DNA of 64,000 bases from Atrichornis clamosus (Eukaryota > Chordata > Aves > Passeriformes > Menuridae): positions 62,001 through 126,000 of the forward strand of contig WBMZ01003070.1 of the NCBI GenBank assembly GCA_013400975.1, in the 5' to 3' direction. Each line of letters begins with the position of its first letter. Position 1 is the first letter of the stretch. Both the position numbers and the translations under genes were made by a program. The notes beneath the pieces are model-generated. The model was not told the origin of the DNA. It did no database searches and was given only the letters and a program-made list of their open reading frames with translations. Below, in pieces: positions 35,301 to 47,300 of this stretch.

Positions 35301-38300
35301 AGGCTCATTAAATGTCAGATGACTTGGAATGATAGGCTTGCTATCAGTAAAGCACATGCCTGATGTTGGAATTATTCAGTGAATTTTTTTCAGAGGATGT
35401 CAAGTGGCCTCTAGACACAAATCTAAGAACCCAGGAATCCACAGGTAGCTCCTCAAAGCTGGACCACAAGAGGGAACAACAGCTGGGAGCAGAATCCGGC
35501 AAAAGGGCAAAGGGGCACATTGTTCCTCTCTGGGTTTAACTTGAAGTCAAGAGAACTGTGCAATCCCAGCATGAACCAGATACATCCGTGGTGCTGCCAC
35601 ACAGAGCAATCATCCCAACTTCTCTAAAATCCAACCACTTTCTTTCCCAAACATGACTTGCTCAGCCCCATTTTCTCCCCTGTGCCAGCACCACCTCCTG
35701 CCATCAGTAGGGCCAGGAGATCGGCTTGGCTAAAATGACCCAACCAAAAAAGAAAAGGTTCCTGTCCCAATTCCCAGCACTTCAGCTTTCCTGGTGCTTT
35801 CTGTGTGGCCTCAGGAATGCTAGGAGCCCCAAGGAGAGGGCAGGGAAGGCCTGCTCAGCCCCTGGAAGCTGCACAACCCAACAGGGCCAGTGGGACTGGG
35901 CAGCTCCAAACTGGGGTGACAGAGGAGGAATGAATGGGAATGACAGACAGGGGGATTGGTACCAGCCCTCATAAAAGTTCTAAACCGCCCTTAAAATGAA
36001 GAGTAAGTGAATTATAAACCAAAGCAACAATGGCTTTGTCAAGAGAGACAATGAGCAAAGGAATGTCCAGCGCTGCCTGGAAAGCGTTAACGTGTCCGGT
36101 GATCCAGAGGACATTCCCACACCTTAATGATTAACTTGGATTTATGAATTGTTTCCAGATAAAATGAGCCAGCAACCAAAAAGATCCATAAATTGCCTTG
36201 GTCACCATATTGCTTTTCAATTCTGGTAGAGCTGGGAAGTACCTATAAAATGGGAAGACAAAAGCAGGGCTGCAGGGAAAGCTCTTGGTCAGTTTGGAGG
36301 GAGACTGAGAATGCCTTTCTTTTTGAGGGAAATACATCCAGCTAGCGTTAATGGCTGGGAAACTTATTTGGAAAGCAGGGTGATAATGTTCCTGCTTAAA
36401 TATGACATCAACAGTACTATATTTTATTCTACATCAAGTTCCATTCCAGTGGAGTGACTCTGCCATGGTAAAGATTAGAGAAAACACACAGTTTTGGAGT
36501 AATGGGTCATTTAACAAGTTATAGTAGAAAAATAAGGGAAAAAAGCAGAAAATTGGGAAAGGCCTTTGCTCCTGCAGACTGCCTCATTTAATTACTGTAA
36601 TTACATTTAACTCCACACAACCAGCAGCCTGGTACCTCACAGAGAGCTGTAGGAAAGCAATACCATTTCAAAGCAAGAAGGGAATCAGCCAGTTCAAAGA
36701 CTCTATTTTCAACTAGTGTTTGTATTTATTTACTCATTTAAATACTACAGTGGAAATCCTAAGAAAAAACAAATGGGAAGGGCAAGCAGCATGAATTCTG
36801 CAAGGGGCTCTTAAAGCCTCTGAACTGGGATATTTTTATTAAGTGGGTTATTTTCAGGCATCACTGGAGCCACACTTCCCCCAACCTGCCAGCTTTGCTG
36901 CCTGATGTTTCCTGACATCTGAGTCGTGTCAGCACTGCCCAAACACTGACACTGTGCACGTTGTGGGGAGGATACTTAATCCCCATTAAATTAAGAAAAT
37001 GAAACAAACTCTTCTCCCAAGACATTCCCACACTACAATAGATGGACGGAAAGTTATTGTATGAGTTCCTCGTGAGCACAAAGAATCAAGTTCCAAAAAT
37101 TGCTTCTTTAAATAAACCAAGGGCTGTTTCATCTTCTCCAAAATAAACAGAAGACCCTGAATTGAGGTTTAAGATCACCAGGAACATCCAGGCAAAGAAG
37201 GAGAACAAAGAGCTGATGCTGAAGACAAAGCAAAGAGCCCAGACTCAATATTTAACAAAATAAAATGCCCAGACAGAACATCTCATGGCAAGGCTGGGAA
37301 AAACACTGACAATAATGCTGAGAAGTAGATTCTGCAGCAAAGTGATGCTAGGGAAGAATAACAACCAGCAGCTCTGCAGAAGTGAGGCAATGACAACATT
37401 GCATCAAGGGTTGAAATCCAGAACATCCAAGGGGTTAATTCAGATAAAACCAGGGAAGCACAAAAGCTATGAGTTTTTAAATGCACATTTCAGCCCTTGC
37501 TCCCTGTCTGCCTAAATTCACAAGGCAGCAGAGCTTCCTGGGGCAGCTTCAATTCCTGTGGTGACACTGCCATGGATTCTCGTGCAGTGTTTTCCCCTAT
37601 GGACCCTCCCTTTCCTGCTGTGACAAACTAGAATGCAGATTATTTGCCCATTTTCAAACTTGTACAGTCTTCCCCCATAAGAGAAGATCCAGAGAATCCC
37701 AGACTAGTTTGGGGGGGAAGGGACCTTAAAGGTCATCCAGTCCCACCCCTGCCATGGGCAGGGACACCTTCCACTATCCCAGGTTGCTCCAAGCCCTGGC
37801 CAACCTGGCCTTGGACACTTCCAGGGATGGGGCAGCCACAGCTTCTCTGGGCAACCTGTGCCAGGGCCTCACCACATTCACAGGGAAGAATTCCTTCCCA
37901 GTATCCCATCTAACCCTTCTCTCTGACAGCGGGAAGCCATTCCCCCTTGTCCTGGCACTTCAGGCCCTTGTCTCAAGCCTCTCTCCAGCTCTCCTGGAGC
38001 CCCTTTAGGTACTGGAAAGGGCTCTGAGGTCTTCTTGGAGCCTTCCCTTCTCCAGGTGGACACCCCCAGCTCTCCCAGCCTTTCCATATAGGAGGTTTCC
38101 ATCCCTCTAATCACCTTTGCGGCCCAATATTGTCAGGAACATCACTATTTTGACATTTTTTTTCCTATTAAATCCTGAGCAGTCTCCAGACTGAATGATC
38201 CTCAACTCCTTTATTTGCAATTCCTCTATATTGTTGTGCTAAACTGCATTCAAACAGACCAATTCTGGTCTTTGAAAAATCACCAAGGCAAAATATCCCA

Positions 38301-41300
38301 AGCCAAAGTCACATTTCAGCAGTACAAGAACTGTAGGGTGACACTGCAGAGCTGCAGGGAAAGGGAGGCTGGGCTGAAGCTCTGGAACTTCAAGTGTAAA
38401 TGTGGTGAATTATGGAGTAAACCTGTTGTGATTCCCAAAATATTTTTATTTTACATTTTTTTAAGCCTTCAGGTTCTTCAAAACAATTTCCCCATAGGCC
38501 ATAGGCATAAGTGAACTTCATTAACAATTTAAGACTTTTTTCTCCTCCTTGGGGAACATAAAACCTTTCTGCCCAGCAAGTGCAAGGTTTAGCTGTGCTG
38601 CAAGAATATGAAGTTTTTCACTTCATATTGTCCCAGCTCCTGTAGTATTTTCAAGACAGGGTTGTATTATTATATTTTCTCATTACAAATGTTTGTCACA
38701 TGAAACAGCCAGAGCATGAAAACGCATTTTCTGTAACTTACTCATGAGATGTGCCATGCTGAACTAAAAATCTGTTCTGCCCTACCTGTGAGTGTGTAAA
38801 TGAGCGACTGATGCTTCATGTGATGAGTAAATCACTTGGAAGCAGCAGCATCTTAAGTTATGAGTTAAGACTAAAACTAAAGATGCCAGAAGGCAGCTAG
38901 AATGACTCATGCCAGAATTTTGAAAGATTTTAAAGTCCGTCCTGTAACTCACTGTGCTTACAATGGGGTTAAAATGAGTGTGTGAGGGGACTTGTCACAG
39001 GCAACACCTGGGATTCTGCCAGAGCCGAAGTGACAAGGGCCTGGAGGGACAGGACAAGGGGAATGGCTTCCCACAGCCAGGGGGCAGCGGTAGATGGGAT
39101 ATCCAGCAGAAATTCTTGGCTGTGAGGGTGGGGAGGCCCTGGCACAGGTTTCCCAGAGAAGCTGTGGCTGCGCCATCCCTGGAAGTGTCCAAGGCCAGGT
39201 TAGATGGGGCTTGGAGCACCCTGGGATAGTGGAAGGTGTTCCTGCCCATGGCAAGGGGTGGGACTGGATGGACTTTAAGGTCCCTCTAACCCAAACCAGT
39301 GTGGGATTCTGTGAAAATGCCCTGCCTGGCCCATCCCCTTCCACCCCTGGTTGGCTCTAGAACCAAATTCTCCGGGGACGGCCAAGGCTCCATTCCCAGG
39401 GGGGCTGCAGACGGACACCTCTGGCAGCTCCAGGTCCTCTGCACCTGCCCCTTCCTCTGTCCCCCTCCCATGGCAAATTGTCCTCATCCAGTTCAAACAA
39501 TTTCCTTTCATCTTTCATCAGCCTGAGCTGCTTCCTCCCCCACAACCACCACACCAGGGGGTGATTTCAGAGTGTTTCACTATGATGTGGTTTTATCATT
39601 TTTCTGCCCTAAGTGATTCCTTGGGCAGTCGAGGTGTTGATATCACAGGCTAAAATCTTGATTTAGCTTTTCCTTCCTCTGGATTACTGCTTGCTATAAT
39701 ACCATTTCCTGACACTATTTCCAGCCTTTCACAGATTATGAACGAAGTATATTAGAAATGATGTCACTTATGTCACCTGACTCCCTTCAGAGCCGTCCAG
39801 CTCCCAGGGTCAGCTGGAGAGAGTCAGGATTTACCAGATTGCTGATGGTGCTGCATCTAAAGCAGAGTTGGGGATTAAAGAATATTTCTAAATAAGAGAC
39901 TTTGCTGAACTAGTACATGAAAAAACAAAATAACTATTAGAAAATAATTAGCATTAACATAGGTTTAACAAAGGGAATGTAAACTAACCACCAAAAAAAT
40001 AACCTCACTTTTATTTCAAATCTGATGCAGTTCTAAGAAAGAGATCAAAAAGCTATTCTTATAACCTCAAATATGTCAAGGAAAAGTCCAGGCTAATAAT
40101 CCATCAATAATCATCATCATCATCATCTATGAGGTATTTCAAAGAATCCAGCTCACTCACTTTTAATGCTAGTATTTTATTGGGGGGACCTCACCATAAA
40201 CACTGTATTAAAAAAAAAAAAGCTCAAATAGGGAAGAGAAAGTCCTTTCTAAGGAGTAGCAAACCAGAAGGGAGAAGATTTAGCAGAGACATAAGGAAAA
40301 GCATTTTGCAAATAAAGTCAAGCAGGAAAGGAAGTTACTTCTTGATGAAGCTACAAGAACAGGGATCAAGTGGCACAGCTTAAACCAGACATTTTTAATC
40401 CCTAACTGGTGACTTTTTAAGTTATTACACACAACACAGTTCCCTGAAAGAGCCAAGAAATTTTTTTTTGGTGGAAAGGTTTTGAAATGGCAGCAACAAA
40501 AGAAGTTTCTTTAAAAGTAGTTCCAACAACATTATTCTATACCCACACTTAGAGCTGCTTCCATAGCCCTGCTTGGCTTTTAGGTGAAGCCAAAGCTGTG
40601 ATAAAATAAAAAGAAACATTTAAGTCAAACTTTTGTGTTGAACAGGCAGCTTTGCTTTGGTTTCAAGTAAAACGTAATGCTTTCAAAAAAATTTGTTTCT
40701 GGTTAAATCAAATTTTTCCTGCTCGTTCCAACATTTTTCCTCCTTGTGTTAAACATGAAAGCACTGGTGAAATCCCCTGGAAGAGCTGTTTTCCAGGAGC
40801 AGTGCATGACAAAGGTGCTGGCCCTGCTCAGCCCAAGCACTGCCAGGGGAAGCTTTACCGTGTAATTCCAGAAGCAGGGCCCCAGAGCTCCCGTGAGCAG
40901 CTGGATTGCCACAGTGCAGAGCATGGACTCTGTCACATCAAATCTACGTGCAGGGAGAGAAACAGTTCAGAACATCCTCCTGAGCACTCCTCTGAAGGGG
41001 AGCCCTTCACTCATCCTCAATCAGGGTAAGGAACAAAATCCAGGCTCAGGACAATACAAAGAGCAGGGCCGGGAAGGATTAACAACCACCAGGAGTTTTA
41101 ATGAATTAACAAAACCATTCTAACCCATGTAGTCTTTTACACATTTCAATCTTCATTCAGAGCTTCTGCAACTGACAGCGTTACCGTATCACTCTAGCAC
41201 TTGAAAAACAATCATTGGTGTGTGCACACAGGAATAAATGAAATTCCTTGCTCCAAGTCACAGGGAATAAAATCCACAACCAAGCACAATCCAGGACCCT

Positions 41301-44300
41301 CATCTCCTGACCCCATGCTCGTGTCTCCAAATGACACTGAATATATGAATTTTTTATCTGAAGATGCTTCTGCATTTTTTAGTGGAGCAGAAATGCAGAG
41401 TGTATTTCAGTTGGACACCTCTGAGGGAAAGGAAGAAGTTCCACCTCCCTCCTCACGCAGCTCCTCGGCAAATAGTGCTCCAAGAAGTGAGCTCTGGACC
41501 CCTGCTCAGGAGTAATCACACTCCACTCTGTATATATTTATTTTTAACCCTTGAAAGAAGGGGATGAAAAAATTTGCTGCAGTAACAGAGCCACAGAAAC
41601 CACCCATTCTCCTAATAAAGTGCTGTAAATCTGCATTTTACCATAACTAAGTAATTTTAAAGTGGGATCAAATTAAAAAACCATCAAACCATCTAGTTTA
41701 AAATGAAAATAATTCAGCAGCAGCAGGGTCAGCCAGAACAGAGCTCCTGTTTATTGCTGTGCTTATCAGTGTGCTGGAAGACACCCAATGTGCCAAGGGA
41801 CCAAAAATGGGCAGCACAGAAAGGTCAGTGTGGTCCCACTGCCAGGGCTCAGGTGCAGTGACAATGTGCAGGCCCCAGGCTGAGGAGAGGGGCCACTAAG
41901 TTCAGCCTGATAAGCATTTTTAGTTTAATTATCACAGCACATAACACGGTAAATAGCTGGGAAAGGCAATAGTTGGTATTGTAGGGAATACAGGAAGAGA
42001 AAGCCCCATGTCCAAACCCCACAGCTACTCTGGTAATTCAGGACAGCTGCAGTTTTTACTCCTTTTTTCCCGAAGTTATTTGATGTGATATCTGTAATTC
42101 AGGCATGGATCCCTTTATTAAACATCATCTGGGAAGTTTAAGAGGGGGCATCGACCTCGGCATGTGCTTCACCCCACAGAGATGTTGGCACTGCCAACCC
42201 CTGTGCCTGCTCTGCTGGGAGCTGGAGTCTGCAGCCAATTAACACACAGGGGATTAGTGATGCATCCAGAACATTCTCTGTCATGGCATGGGCAATTCTT
42301 AAAAGGTCTTGTTTGACTCAATGAGGCATTAGACAATTCAAGAGCCACCAAGGGCTCAGAGACAGCTGCAGTCAGTGCTTTCCTCGTGCTAACAGGGAAC
42401 CCAAACTGAATTCAAATAGAGAGATTTCCTGGGAAAATTATCCAACGACAACAGGAAACAGACACTTACACTGGAGATGGCCCTAAAATCAAGTCAACCA
42501 CTACCAATACAGCTGATCTAATACTGCTTTCTAAGGCTGTGTGAAACTACAGGGGAGGTTTGTGCACCGTCTTCCTCTTCCTCTCCAACACACTGAATTC
42601 CCAAATCACAGCAGACAAGAAAAACACTCCTGCCTCAACAGAAACCAGAAGTTACAGGGCTGGAAAACTCATGGGGATCCATCTCTCAGTTAATGCTCTG
42701 GTCTGAAAAATGATGATTCTTCCATCTGTCTTATCCGTATCTACTGAGCGTGCAAGTGGGATTACTCAGGCTGGCCAATGAACTGGGAATCTGAGCAGGA
42801 GACAAAGGATTGTTTTCTTAAGGGAACCACAGCAGCAAGAAAAGAATGTTCAACATCACAACATGAGAGAAAGAAAGGCTGAGAGTCACATGCTAGAAGT
42901 GCAAATGCTTAGTTATAAAGTTATTAGTTTTATCCTAACTCATTCCAAACCACCAGTTTCACTCAGATGCAACAAAATACAATAGCGTGAAAAAAGCAAA
43001 CTGTACCAAAAAAAATGAGAACATGAATTAGAATTATTTCCAGCACCAGGAAATTCATGTTGAGGTAAAAATAATATTAAAAACAAGCCATAAGCCCCTT
43101 TCCTTGTTGTAACAGACCTCCAATATTTTTTTCTTGCACTGCTCACAGAGGGAATTGGAAGTTGCACAGGTCAGACAATAGCCATGTGCTTGCTGTGTTG
43201 CAGTTCATTATTTCACAGTGCAGTGAGAACTCAAAGGATTTATCAGAAAAATCAGAAGCAGCATCTCTGCATGTGACCGATGGGATCGTGGCTGAAAATG
43301 CTGTGAAGGGACTTGTGGGAGGGAAGAGGAGGAGGATGTGGGACCCCCCTCACCTTTTCCACGAGCCCTCAGCAGCTGCACACATTTCTGACTGAGGGAG
43401 CAGGAGGTGCAGGTCACCAGCAGCACACTTCACCCCCACCACAAAGACATTCCAACAGGTCCTGCCCGCAAGCACAGAGAACCCAACACCCCCGACAGCA
43501 ACGCAGCTCTACTGAGCCTCAAACTCCCCTCTGCAAGTAATCTGGCTGTAAAAGTTCTCCAAGAAGTGCTGGAAAAACTCCTGAGATGGAAAGTTTCTAG
43601 CACTGCAATCATGGGGATTGCTGCCTTATCTCAGAACTCAGATCCTGAGGCTGTTCCCAGGAGCAAGAACTCAATGTGCTGAACTTCGCCTTGGAAGGTT
43701 TCCATCCCTGGGTTTCAATATTTGGTGTGAGTGGTCTACCCAGGACAAAACACCAACTCCTTCCCTGCTGAGTCTGAGGAAGGTTGCTTTAGCTGCTTTC
43801 TGAAATCCAGCCCCATTTCCTCACCTCTCCTGGCAGAAGTGGTGACAGGGCTCAGGTGAACCAACCCAACCTTCCCCCTTCCTGAATCAACCCATTATCC
43901 AATGGGTTCCTAGGCCTGTACAGATGCTACAGAGTCACTGAACAGGAAAGTTCCCCCAAATTCTCCAACCCTCCTCAAGAATGGCTGTTTTGTTCAGCAG
44001 CCTGAATTCTTTTGCTTTCTCTGGGGATTATTATTCAAACAGCAAAGTAACCATTTTTAACTTTTCAGTTGTATGAAAGCTGGTAAAAACTGATTCTTCC
44101 TCTCATATTTATGATATGCCTTGGTGAAGCATCCTTGGAAACTAATTTCCATCTCATTGTGTCTGTATTTACACATATATACACAGCTCTAATTCCTACC
44201 ATCACCAGCTTTCTGTATTTCCATGAAGAAAGGTTGGAATAAACCAGATAATGCAGTATCTGGCAGGAGAAATGCTGGAGACCATGGTACAGCAGCACCC

Positions 44301-47300
44301 TCCTGTCTGGGTGGACCCTTGATGAGTGTTCAGCGCCCACCAGATTTCTGAAATACAATGTAGCACTTCCAGCATACCAAGTGCACCAGGACTTTCCCTG
44401 AGCAGGTTGTCTCATGTCTCTCAAGAAAACACCCAGGTTGGACAAGAGGGAATGGCTTCCCACTGCCAGAGGGCAGGATTAGATGGGATATTGGGAAGGA
44501 ATCGTTCCCTGTGAGGGTGGTGAGGCCCTGGCACAGGTTGCCCAGAGAAGCTGTGGCTGCCCCATCCCTGGAAGTGTCCAAGGCCAGGTTGGACAGGGCT
44601 TGGAGCAGCCTGGGATAGTGCAAGGTGTCCTCGTCCATGGCAAGGGGTGGAATGGGACGAGCTTTAATGTCCCTTCCCACCCAAGCAATTCCATGATTCT
44701 GTGATTCTGAGCTGTGTTGCAGAACCCAGCTGTGGCAGGGATGGATCAGGCCCCAAGCCCCTGGGTCTGGGACAGGCCCTACAGTCAGGCTGTGCACACA
44801 CCCCCTGCTCCTCTGCAGGGAGCAGGAGCACTACTGAATCCAAGTGGAATGAGCCTGGATTAGGAAGAACAAGTTGATCACACCTGGGCTGCAGCTAACG
44901 GCAGGAAAATCCTTTCAGGATCTGGTTTCTGCAGTGTGTTCCTGAAGTATCAGATCTGCTTCCACAAGGACACCTGGCAGTCCGTTGGGGGTTGCCCATT
45001 TGATTTTTGGGATATGTAGGAAAAAAATTCTCTGTTTCCAAAGCAGAGATGCCCCAGTTATGGCACAGCTGCCCCAACACAGGACTCAGCACATTCTGTG
45101 CTGTAGCACAGCAAATCCACAACCCAGACAAACCAGTTCCTGTGCTGGAAACCAGGTCAGGAGAACAAAGTCATTATTTGGGCTGTTTCAATATTGAGTG
45201 TCTTCCTGCCATTCAGAATCACCTTTCTCTTCCTTGGATGTGCTATGTATTCCTGTTCTTTCAACAGATCATTGATCAGGTGCTTAAGTAAAACTTCCAC
45301 ATTTAACTCTATTCCTGCTGTTCCGTGCTGCCTTTGCACTGCTGATACTTTTATAGTGACTTTCCTGCAGCCTGCCTCACTTGTCTTGAGACACTTCCTG
45401 CTTCCTTCTGGGGAATTTTTTAGCAATACTGACCTCTAGCTCTTTATTTGAGCTATTCAACCAATGCCAGCTCTCTCTGAAAAGAGCCTTGGCTGCCAGG
45501 ATCTAGTGAAATTATGGGATCATTTGAAAATGGAGACAGATCACAGGACCTTTTCGACTCAACTGATTATTCTAAATCCTGCAGTAGCACAGGGACATCT
45601 CCAGAGCTGTCAGGGGCAAGAGAAAGAACCTGCACAGTTCATGGATTCAGTAATTAGGCCCAACTGAACAAAGTTTGACTCCTCCATCTGCAGAATTCTG
45701 TAGGAATCTCAAAGAACTGATCCCATTTCCTCCTGCCCCAGGGGAACTGATCGTGCTCAGTCTGATACACTCTGCTCAGCTTCAGTGACTTGCCAAGGCT
45801 GGTGCAGTGACAGCAGAGAGAATCATGGAATTGTTAAGGTTGGAAAAGCCCTCCAGGATCAAGTCTAGCCTGTGCCCGATCCCCACCTTGTCACCAGCCC
45901 AGAGCACTGAGAGCCACGTTCAGTCGTTCCATGAACAACTCCAGCAATGGGGTCTCCACCTCCCTGGGCAGCCCCTTCCAATGCCTGACCACACCTTTCC
46001 AGAAAGAAATTCCTCCTAATGTCCAACCTGAACCTCCCCTGGCACAGCTTGAGGCCATTTCCTCTCATCCTGTCCCTGTTCCCTGGGAGCAGAACCCGAC
46101 CCCCCTGGCTGTCCCTCCTGTCAGGGACTTGTGCAGAGCCAGAAGNCCCGACCCCCTGTCCCTCCTGTCAGGGACTTGTGCAGAGCCAGAAGTGCCCCCT
46201 GAGCCTCCTTTTCTCCAGGCTGAGCCCCCCAGCTCCCTCAGCTGCTCCTGATGCTCCAGACCCTTCCCCACACACAAACCACACACAGTCCCACCAGCAC
46301 ACACTTTGTTTGACACACCAATTTTCCTTTTTTAAGACAGGCTTTTTCAGCAAGCCAGGCTGATTCCACAACTGAACATTTCAGGCCTGTGTGGAAGCAG
46401 TAAAATACAATCCCTCCCTTCAGCACCCTCTGCTCTTCTCTGAGCCATTTCTCATTTGATTATTGCATTATCTCTGCACTGAAATACAATTTCTGGGACA
46501 TATCACAAATCCAGTAAGTGATAACCAACTGTGTGCTCTTTCCTGCTGCAAGTCAGAAACATTGTCACATTCCCCGAAACATCAGTACTACACCCTCTCT
46601 GAGGATTTCTGAGTTACTCCATGGGATACACAGGCAGGAAAAAGCTCCTGTGCACAAGGATCTTTTTGCCTCTTTTCAATAGCTGACTCTGATCCCACTT
46701 TTTCAGGATTAAGGACACCCTAAGCCTGTGCACTTCAGTGAATCTGAAAGGGCTGATAAAATACCTTTTTTTCAGTTTTAGAGTCATGAAACGAAAGCTT
46801 CATAAAAAATAAAATCAAACAGTGAGAATCTGTTAACCAGAAGAACAATCTCACATGTTCTGCCATTACAATGAACATCAGTTCATGGCAGCCCATTAAC
46901 CTTGTGACACAGGGCAGAGGAAGAAACAAATGTGTTTTCCACACAGTGCTGTGTTAAATAACGATACACACGTTAGGTGCTTACTGCCTGCTCTGAATTA
47001 GCTTCACACCAATGGATCACCACAGTCTTGTGTTTTAAGGCCACACAGAACAGTCTCATCTGCTACCAAATGCCTCCAAAATACAGACTCCTCATAAAGG
47101 AGCATGCCAGCACTGACCCAAACACTTCTCTGCAGCACAAAAGCAATTTCGAGGGGTTGACACTTCCATCTGTAAAGTGAAGCACATGCCAAGGTTGGGC
47201 TTTTTTGTTCTTTGATCAATAACCAGAAATCTTTGATTATCAGAGCCCTGTGAAGTTCAAAGGGAGCTAAAAGCATTCAGACCTTTGGTACAGCATGAAA

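Larger units (their letters stand above)
33124..40858 (-). other. CEPT1 intron between exons 5a and 5b
   Basis: 7.7 kb. It contains a TA-rich block and two facing CR1 copies (37685-38125 minus and 39020-39318 plus). Neither the exon 5 duplication nor its flanks carry obvious repeat boundaries. Confidence 0.7.

Noticed and set aside
36131..36337. 68-codon minus-strand frame with a hydrophobic stretch, considered as a third alternative CEPT1 exon
   Set aside because: It lacks the x-DVTE and G-P-x-FW features and has no matching phase.
41201..41515. 104-codon Ser/Pro-rich frame in CEPT1 intron 4
   Set aside because: No recognisable family, no splice context and no second exon; consistent with chance.
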